DNA from: UM-FILTER-37-12 sp964344965
GTDB lineage: Bacteria > Patescibacteriota > Patescibacteriia > Magasanikbacterales > UBA922
Direction: 5' to 3'
NCBI GenBank assembly: GCA_964344965.1
Contig: CAYFPJ010000008.1
Location: forward strand, 1-44,934
Length of the DNA stretch: 44,934 bases
Notes under the pieces: model-generated
What the model saw: only the letters and a program-made list of their open reading frames with translations
The model's database searches: none
What the model was told of the DNA's origin: nothing
Part shown: one piece after another, positions 41,201-44,934 of the stretch
Numbering within the stretch: the first letter of the stretch is position 1
How the letters are laid out: the number at the start of each line of letters is the position of its first letter
Translations under genes and position numbers: made by a program

Positions 41201-42656
41201 TGTAAAAATACCTTATGATGAGTCAGACGTGCCAACTGGTGTAGATGAAGAAGATGTCAAGTGTGGGATATGGAGTGAGTCAGCTGGTGATTGGGAAATA
41301 GTTCCTACCACAGTTGATACTACAAATAATACTCTGACATGTCAGTGGTCTCACTTTTCTATAGGAGGCGCAGTGGCCAGTACTGGTGGCGGAGCGACAG
41401 CTTCTCCTTCTACAGGATCTTCTGACTCTTCTTCCTCTTCGGGTGGAGTGCTCGGAGTCAGCCCGCCAACAGTAAATAGTTTTGTGATCAATGGCGATGA
41501 AGAAGAGACAGACAGTCTTGAGGTCGATTTGTCTTTTGATGTGGAGAACGCTGAACTAATGGTCATCTCAAATAGTAGTGATTTTGCCAAATCATCTTTT
41601 GAGGACTATATGTCAACTACCACTTGGACATTGACCGAAGGGAATGGCACAAAACGAGTCTATGTTCGATTTAGGTCAGAAGAGGGGGGTCAAGTCACTG
41701 TTTCAGATACGATTGTACTTACTGGTCAGGAATTTGATCAGTCAGCAGAAGAAGAGGCTTCTGCCATAGAAGAGGATGTGAAAGCAACATGTGCATTGCC
41801 TGTTGGCAAGGCTTATAAATACGAAGGAAGTCCTGGTGTCTACTATATTACTGAAGATTGTACCAAACGTCCTTTCAAAAGCGCGAGCAAATTCTTCACC
41901 TATTTTGATTCTTGGGACGATGTAAATCTTGTTGAAAAATCAACTTTGGATGCCATGACAGACGATACTCTCGGCTTCATGCCATGGGGTCCAAATTATG
42001 ATCCAAAATATGGTGCTCTGGTAAAAATTGTCAAAGATCCAAAAGTTTACTTACTTCTTGGGGCCGATAAACACTGGATTACTTCAGAGGTGGTATTTAC
42101 TGGATTGAAATATGTTTGGAATTGGATAGAAGATGTGGCGGAAAGTCTCTTGGATAAATATAATAGTGCAGGTGAAATTGACTATACAGATCATCATCCA
42201 AATCATACTATTATCAAGTATGAGGATAGTTCTAAAATTTACAAGTTGGAGCCAAATCCAGAGAATGAAGATTCGCAAGTAAAACGGCATGTGAAAGATA
42301 TGGAAGCTTTTGATTCTCTTGGCTTTAGAGAAGACAGAATAGTGGAGATAGATGATGAGGAAGTCTATGATGATGGAGAAGTGTTGGAGGTATCGGCTGA
42401 TGATGAAAATCAGGCCAAAGTGTTGGGAACAAAAATAATCAATTTAGAAAATAATTTGACTGTGGGAGATCAAGGAGAAGAAGTCCAAGTTCTTCAACAG
42501 AAATTACGTGAATTAGGTTATTTTGACTACCCACAAAATACTGGTATATACGGGACTATTACAGTAGAGGCAGTAAGGGCTTTTCAATCTGACCATGGAT
42601 TATCAAGTGTGGGGGTGGTCGGTCCAGAGACAAGAGCCTTACTCAATTCTCTCTAA
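35271..42656 (+). CDS. 2461-aa multidomain surface protein with peptidoglycan-binding end
   Basis: Giant exported protein. It has a cytoplasmic start and one membrane helix (about 22-38). A sialidase/BNR-like beta-propeller region follows (about 55-440; ISADGTSWSTPVQV, ASSTNGLTWTTTTL). Then come SbsA/Big_5-type Ig domains starting near 461, 581, 704 and 829. A series of carboxypeptidase-regulatory-like folds follows (near 1106, 1328, 1444, 1543, 1704, 1793; repeated GxVxDGSGxGIANVFV and GTY patterns), then a ZU5-like region (about 1885-2035) and a Ser-rich linker. Next is a Patescibacterial surface module of the ALVKIVKDPKVYLL type (about 2173-2340). The end (about 2393-2461) is a PG_binding_1 domain (GDQGEEVQVLQQKLRELGYF). 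Probably an adhesin or S-layer-like wall-bound protein for host contact. Confidence 0.88.
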   Translation: MSEKIKQHFISIKDALGLHLPLYIIIGLLFAFALWSAWLPNFVGSDVSDAHAIDFVAATNIASVRSTSKNQLLNINGSYYLMFSSSTNAGNTTHHLFMTISADGTSWSTPVQVTDNTGPLYNNSTHYNGNVAFEYNLRGGYFGLAYYDSGSQINYTTSSDALSWSATTTVSTALADNVNGDEPMIGLAFATSSDLTALVYKNAANNTLEIATSSLGSVWTNTTIDTRNLNSIWAGGVKSLEAGISGPANSQVIHAVYALSNDPSDTSHVIYASSTNGLTWTTTTLSQNDMAGTDLLRGGPMVASNMNTGGRWGVTYPINEEFVLSSPFPVTNTIIYAEQQSDYTWVTSTVATNNAYNLTGYPTYSSDLIFISDTNPLFTYIDGGLDKTAYPYIAVNTSTFTTSSISSSSFSTGSDLALAYDVCASEVGVVIVRYGDGTTGGMQFTTSSLSDPDGAPDCSVPAATATGEPADADTYVPVDVFVRRTFDTNLNPSTVTTGNVTLRANTGNTQLGAPTGANLCESVMLENDNMVACDHLSDLQPLATSTWYTFTISTGVQSAVGVSLASDITYSFQTGEFTPSSDNTPPFVQSSIPAPGSTNFPTNGNIIVEFPHAMAITGFGSVTSSANVTLETVTNGQGSGTNICASAGCTFSWDATNNLVTVNPATNFTANTQYLLTVKTTATNSNDVALIGSYMAFFETGAGADSTAPTLSFMQPASSTTDVILNTSEIVLYFSEGLDASTVNQTNVKVFNDNNADFSIDAGEQWASASSSLQYESHDNSIHIGVNGILLQNKQVCVQLTTSITDSVGVALGSTTTRCFTSINQAFVATAPTVLFADADNYNMWIEFDIPVDSTSAVTKANYNIQSPIGNQLNLANATLTYRPEARAVDISGLGLQTGQNFKATITGVQDPSLSETIANDGIGNVAQGVVLNSTDTGGFIGGFDKPDFFENTDFGDFWLKPEMCGPRTPIGNVTTTFECEFPAPAALASGSNFILTFPAGFDINYATAPASTTSYLNSDLNGHATNVPLIDTIVTNTVANTITVSTTAATIAANDQIAFELANIRTPSAPGQKQMSIVVKNESNIKQGQTINPAPFTISEGGALSISGTVCKGSTSGGSCDVAGDDTAVASAKVFLDSFGSFGDGGVMGGHMEITTDASGDFTFSGITAGQYGLGMFIDPNNSDFDGTAGGGGFMEITVTTTNFVDADFKLIDIDTAGTGQTLTVNVTGGPASEKVDVFCFAPGDYQFSAPIIKNLTLDGSGAGNTTLTLNQNTNYECSMGPHIPFESFSSGGPPPIPDFTFMPPQPQVVNVLEANLSITFALETAGSQIIGKVVDGSGSGIANVFVDAFPPFGGIDDSGSHKEMNGSFTQTKSDGTFTLNVINGTYEVGSCAPGMPCTPPIEVTVKDDTSNVGTDSNSTADVYSDGTLLTGVGLTLAMAKSGVTIAGQLQDENGNVIKYGGVEGILVASSPTPTCDSFVPNGSHVFSPTDSSGNYTLYVSNGTWRVSGFAPSYGEVGCSIITVSGGTSLSSQNIKATAADYGTISGTVTKNSTAVGGAFVNCYGPNGGNQKVSGSDGAYSMKVKAGTYSCHAFLPGAGDFPEATGVVVASEGTATEDFTMGNPGTITVNLGSVTDAFCDARDSNGKGNGTGQNSSGVYSINVPAGTYTVKCGNPSIGGGLSGTATVTAGATTAVTLTPPTLYTVTGRVTDGTNNLSGASVTFMNIDTGIVVSQQSDGTTGSDANVSASLQAGTYEVVASKSNYVDDSTTETITVSANTTFTTRALTKAAASLAITVRDSSDNNYSGNAKIVATKSDGKVAVADSDISVTSGANATMYLTNGTWSLVAYGDNGKQSSALSVVVTADTPVPSAANMDLDTAISGFTYKEPKQQSVTLTSGGVFKDSNIGDNFEVNIPSNALSTSDSTAGTVETSYDPTSAIDTPGKDFLGEAAISITPKTSSGKEIKNLATSGQTATVKIPYDESDVPTGVDEEDVKCGIWSESAGDWEIVPTTVDTTNNTLTCQWSHFSIGGAVASTGGGATASPSTGSSDSSSSSGGVLGVSPPTVNSFVINGDEEETDSLEVDLSFDVENAELMVISNSSDFAKSSFEDYMSTTTWTLTEGNGTKRVYVRFRSEEGGQVTVSDTIVLTGQEFDQSAEEEASAIEEDVKATCALPVGKAYKYEGSPGVYYITEDCTKRPFKSASKFFTYFDSWDDVNLVEKSTLDAMTDDTLGFMPWGPNYDPKYGALVKIVKDPKVYLLLGADKHWITSEVVFTGLKYVWNWIEDVAESLLDKYNSAGEIDYTDHHPNHTIIKYEDSSKIYKLEPNPENEDSQVKRHVKDMEAFDSLGFREDRIVEIDDEEVYDDGEVLEVSADDENQAKVLGTKIINLENNLTVGDQGEEVQVLQQKLRELGYFDYPQNTGIYGTITVEAVRAFQSDHGLSSVGVVGPETRALLNSL

Positions 42657-42672
42657 ATTCTTTCTGGCTCTC

Positions 42673-42706
42673 AAAAAACAATCCCTATGCTAGGGATTGT
42701 TTTTTT
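42673..42706 (+). terminator. Intrinsic terminator of the giant surface gene
   Basis: ACAATCCCTA and TAGGGATTGT pair around tgc, followed by TTTTTT, 17 bp after the stop. An extended -10 box (TGTTATAAT, 42706-42714) for gap starts directly at its end. Confidence 0.92.
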
Positions 42707-42714
42707 GTTATAAT
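42706..42714 (+). promoter_or_regulatory. Extended -10 promoter of gap
   Basis: TGTTATAAT overlaps the tail of the preceding terminator. A second TATAAT stands at 42735-42740, closer to the ATG at 42751. Either could serve gap. Confidence 0.5.
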
Positions 42715-42750
42715 ATTTTTGGTCTGGGTTTCTATATAATCATATAATTT

Positions 42751-43749
42751 ATGAAAAAAATAAGATTAGCTATTAATGGTTTTGGCCGGATTGGGCGGCA
42801 TGTTTTTAGAGTTGCTTTGGAAAATAAAAAGATTGAAATAGTGGCTGTCAATGACTTGACTGACAATAAGACTTTGGCCCATCTTCTCAAGTATGATACA
42901 GCTTACCCCACTTTGCCATACAAGATAAGTCATGATGAAAAAAATATTATTGTGGGGAGAAAAAAAATAAAAGCCTTGTCTGAAAGAGACCCAAAAAAAT
43001 TGCCTTGGAAAAAATTGAAGATAGACGTGGTGATAGAATCAACTGGTGTTTTTCGTACCAAAGAATTGAGCAGTCTCCATCTCAAGGCTGGAGCAAAAAG
43101 GGTGATCATCTCTGCTCCTAGCAAAGGAGGCGGGGTCAATACTTTTGTAAGAGGAGTAAATTCTGAAAATTATAAGACAGATAAAGTCATTGACATGGGA
43201 TCATGTACTACCAATTGTACTGCTCCAGTGGTCAGTATTATTGACTCTGCTTTTGGAATTGAAAAAGCAATGCTTACGACTGTCCACTCATATACCGCTG
43301 ATCAAAATTTACAAGATGGTCCGCACAGAGATCTGCGTCGAGCGAGAGCTGCTGCTCAAAACATGATTCCGACTACGACAGGGGCAGCCAAAGCCACGAC
43401 CAAAGTCATTCCGTCTTTACAAAATAAGTTTGACGGTATTGCCGTTCGTGTCCCCACAATTTCAGTTTCTCTTACTGATTTCACTTTTGTTTTGAGTAGA
43501 GATGTGACAGTCGAAGAAGTAAATAGAGAGTTAGCTAAGGCTAGCAGACAAAAACATTGGCAAGGGGTGTTCACTGTCACAGATGAGCCTTTGGTCTCCA
43601 GTGATTTTATTCGAGATTCTCATTCATCTACTGCTGATCTCGGCATGACGAGAGTAGTGGACGGAAATCTGGTCAAGGTGGTCGCTTGGTATGATAATGA
43701 GTGGGGCTATGCTAGTCGGTTGGTGGAGATGGTGAGCGGGTGGATGTAA
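42751..43749 (+). CDS. gap: Glyceraldehyde-3-phosphate dehydrogenase, type I
   Basis: A 332-aa glycolytic enzyme that oxidises glyceraldehyde-3-phosphate with NAD(P). It has the Rossmann motif INGFGRIGR (8-16), the catalytic SCTTNC with Cys152 and His179 in TVHSYT, plus RAARAAAQNMIPTTTGAAKA and WYDNEWGYASR at the end. All catalytic residues are present. The next gene, a HAD-like protein, starts 13 bp after it. Confidence 0.97.
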   Translation: MKKIRLAINGFGRIGRHVFRVALENKKIEIVAVNDLTDNKTLAHLLKYDTAYPTLPYKISHDEKNIIVGRKKIKALSERDPKKLPWKKLKIDVVIESTGVFRTKELSSLHLKAGAKRVIISAPSKGGGVNTFVRGVNSENYKTDKVIDMGSCTTNCTAPVVSIIDSAFGIEKAMLTTVHSYTADQNLQDGPHRDLRRARAAAQNMIPTTTGAAKATTKVIPSLQNKFDGIAVRVPTISVSLTDFTFVLSRDVTVEEVNRELAKASRQKHWQGVFTVTDEPLVSSDFIRDSHSSTADLGMTRVVDGNLVKVVAWYDNEWGYASRLVEMVSGWM

Positions 43750-43762
43750 GACTTAAGATTTT

Positions 43763-44392
43763 ATGATAAAACATATTTGGTTTGATGTGGAGAGGACTTT
43801 GTACAAAGTGACGCCAGAGCTGGAGGAAGCTCATAAAGAGTTGCGATACCAGGTATTTGCAGACGTGCTTGGTAAAGTTAAGACTGAAGAAATTGGAGAA
43901 GAATATAAGAGATTGTACCAAGAGTTTGGTGCAAATTCTCTTGTTTTTTCTAATTCAGGCAAAGAGTCTGATTTTTGGGCAAAAACATTGGCAAATTTAG
44001 ACGTCACTCAATACGTAGAATCAGATCCAGCTATGGCATCCACTATCCAAAAATTAGCTGACAAAGTGCCTGTATCACTTTTTACAAATTTGAATATTGA
44101 TCGCACCAAAGATATTTTAGAATTTCAATCAATTGAGCAAGAGGTGTTTACTCATATTCTCACCGGTGACGATGTGGTGCGAAGGAAGCCTAATCCAGAA
44201 GGGTTCTATAAAATGATTGAACTATCCAAAGTTCCGGCTGATCAAATTTTGTATGTTGGAGATAGGGTGGAGACAGATATTCTGCCTGCAAAAAAATTAG
44301 GGATGCAGACTTGCCTAATTTATAGTAATTCTCCGGAGGCAGATATTTGTGTAGAGATATTTGTAGGTCTTTTAGGTGTTTTAGATATATAA
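43763..44392 (+). CDS. HAD-like hydrolase with altered motif I
   Basis: A 209-aa HAD-superfamily protein. Motif I is WFDVERTLY: the nucleophile Asp8 is present, but the second Asp of DxDxT is Glu10. Motif II is LFTNL, motif III lies in VVRRKPNPEGF (Lys), motif IV is GDRVETDI. The cap is helical, C1-like. The Asp-to-Glu change could lower or alter phosphatase activity. It is followed 20 bp later by a related gene that also lacks the second Asp. Confidence 0.85.
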   Translation: MIKHIWFDVERTLYKVTPELEEAHKELRYQVFADVLGKVKTEEIGEEYKRLYQEFGANSLVFSNSGKESDFWAKTLANLDVTQYVESDPAMASTIQKLADKVPVSLFTNLNIDRTKDILEFQSIEQEVFTHILTGDDVVRRKPNPEGFYKMIELSKVPADQILYVGDRVETDILPAKKLGMQTCLIYSNSPEADICVEIFVGLLGVLDI

Positions 44393-44412
44393 AAAATTAG
44401 TACCAAAAAATT

Positions 44413-44934
44413 ATGTCTATCACCCATATTTTTTTCGACACAAACGATACACTCTACCACAGTCCAGAATTTGCTAAGGCTCAGGAAGAAAGAATATTCC
44501 AACAACTTTCTGAAGTAAAACAAATTCCTCTGGGAGAAGCAAAAGAATTATTTCAGCGCACTAAAAAAGAATTGAAAAATACCATAAGCCATGTCACCAA
44601 GGTTGCTGTAATGATGGAGCTTGGAATTAAAAGACAAGATATGCAAGAGTATCTGGCAGATGTGGACCCAGCAGATTATCTACAGCGTGACGAGAGGTTG
44701 GTAAAAATGATTGCAGAACTTTCCCAAAAATATACTCTAGGGATAATTACCAATGTGCTGAAAAGGTTTGTGATTGATATTGTCGGAGTTATTGGTTTAG
44801 ACCCAGGTCAATTCACTCATATTGTTTCTGTCGATAATACAAAGAATAGCAAGCCTCACCCTGAGCCTTTTGAAAGGGCGATTGAATACCCCCATAATCC
44901 ACTGACGAAGTCAGTGGTCACCATCCCATCGAAG
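44413..44934 (+). CDS. Second HAD-like protein, partial, repeat at its end
   Basis: 174 codons open to the window edge. It is related to the preceding HAD gene. Motif I is FFDTNDTLY: nucleophile Asp9, but Asn11 in place of the second Asp. Motif II is IITNV and motif III Lys lies in NSKPHPEPFERAIE. After that, where VxxVGD (motif IV) would be expected, the frame reads YPHNPLTKSVVTIPSK from a palindromic tag (44899-44917) and its flanks. So either a tag interrupts the gene in frame or the contig end is a repeat misjoin. Confidence 0.75.
   Translation, partial: MSITHIFFDTNDTLYHSPEFAKAQEERIFQQLSEVKQIPLGEAKELFQRTKKELKNTISHVTKVAVMMELGIKRQDMQEYLADVDPADYLQRDERLVKMIAELSQKYTLGIITNVLKRFVIDIVGVIGLDPGQFTHIVSVDNTKNSKPHPEPFERAIEYPHNPLTKSVVTIPSK
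44899..44917. repeat. Palindromic tag at window end
   Basis: CCACTGAC and GTCAGTGG pair around gaa. Same build as the tag at 24-42; it lies inside the open frame of the last HAD gene. Confidence 0.8.

Noticed and set aside
1..44934. tRNA, rRNA and CRISPR arrays
   Set aside because: I found no T-loop plus acceptor pattern, rRNA segment or regularly spaced repeat array by eye; covariance searches were not possible.

Overview
The window is one near-continuous, almost entirely plus-strand stretch of an AT-rich bacterial genome. Gene content and style point to a Candidate Phyla Radiation (Patescibacteria) bacterium. The evidence is small hypothetical membrane proteins, an ECF-like sigma factor followed by a DUF5667 protein, a short YidC, a NusA whose C-terminus is an acidic tail, a very large carboxypeptidase-regulatory/SbsA-type surface protein with a peptidoglycan-binding end, and intergenic GC-rich palindromic tags. 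UGA serves as a normal stop (for example at 9479-9481 and 16371-16373), so the lineages with UGA=Gly recoding are unlikely. I cannot name the exact lineage. Many genes lack a Shine-Dalgarno sequence, and several start 6-7 nt after a -10 box, which suggests leaderless mRNAs.

Layout. 0.1-7.5 kb: an M23 peptidase, then a MacA/MacB-like export cluster (adaptor, ATPase, two permeases) invaded by a DUF559 repeat element and a 91-bp relative of it. 7.5-17.5 kb: lipoprotein, DUF6498 protein, alkyltransferase, sigma factor plus DUF5667 membrane protein, secreted protein, thioredoxin-like and glutaredoxin genes, SIS-family sugar-phosphate isomerase, methyltransferase. 17.6-22.4 kb: hairpin repeats, YraN, a membrane-anchored Clp D1-only AAA+ ATPase, a Cys-rich repeat protein with in-frame stops, and nusA behind a leader full of hairpins. 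22.4-25.1 kb: a histidine kinase split by one in-frame TAA, and a CheY-like regulator. 25.4-34.8 kb: yidC, PRC-barrel protein, nucleotidyltransferase, a 1098-aa helical-repeat protein, an O-antigen ligase/polymerase full of repeats, a structured hairpin element, and groES-groEL under a CIRCE operator. 35.3-44.9 kb: a 2461-aa surface protein, gap, and two tandem HAD-like genes, the last one running off the end.

The most notable structure is a perfect 150-bp inverted repeat (24511-24660 and 35025-35174) bracketing 10.4 kb. Its right copy lies between a promoter and the start of the giant surface-protein gene, so recombination between the copies would detach that promoter. Other notable points are the DUF559 element with matching terminal repeats, two out-of-phase tandem repeats in the O-antigen ligase gene (possible phase variation), two nearby genes with in-frame TAA codons, and an unassigned ~116-nt hairpin upstream of groES. 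Both window ends carry the same type of palindromic tag, so the window is probably a contig that broke at repeats.
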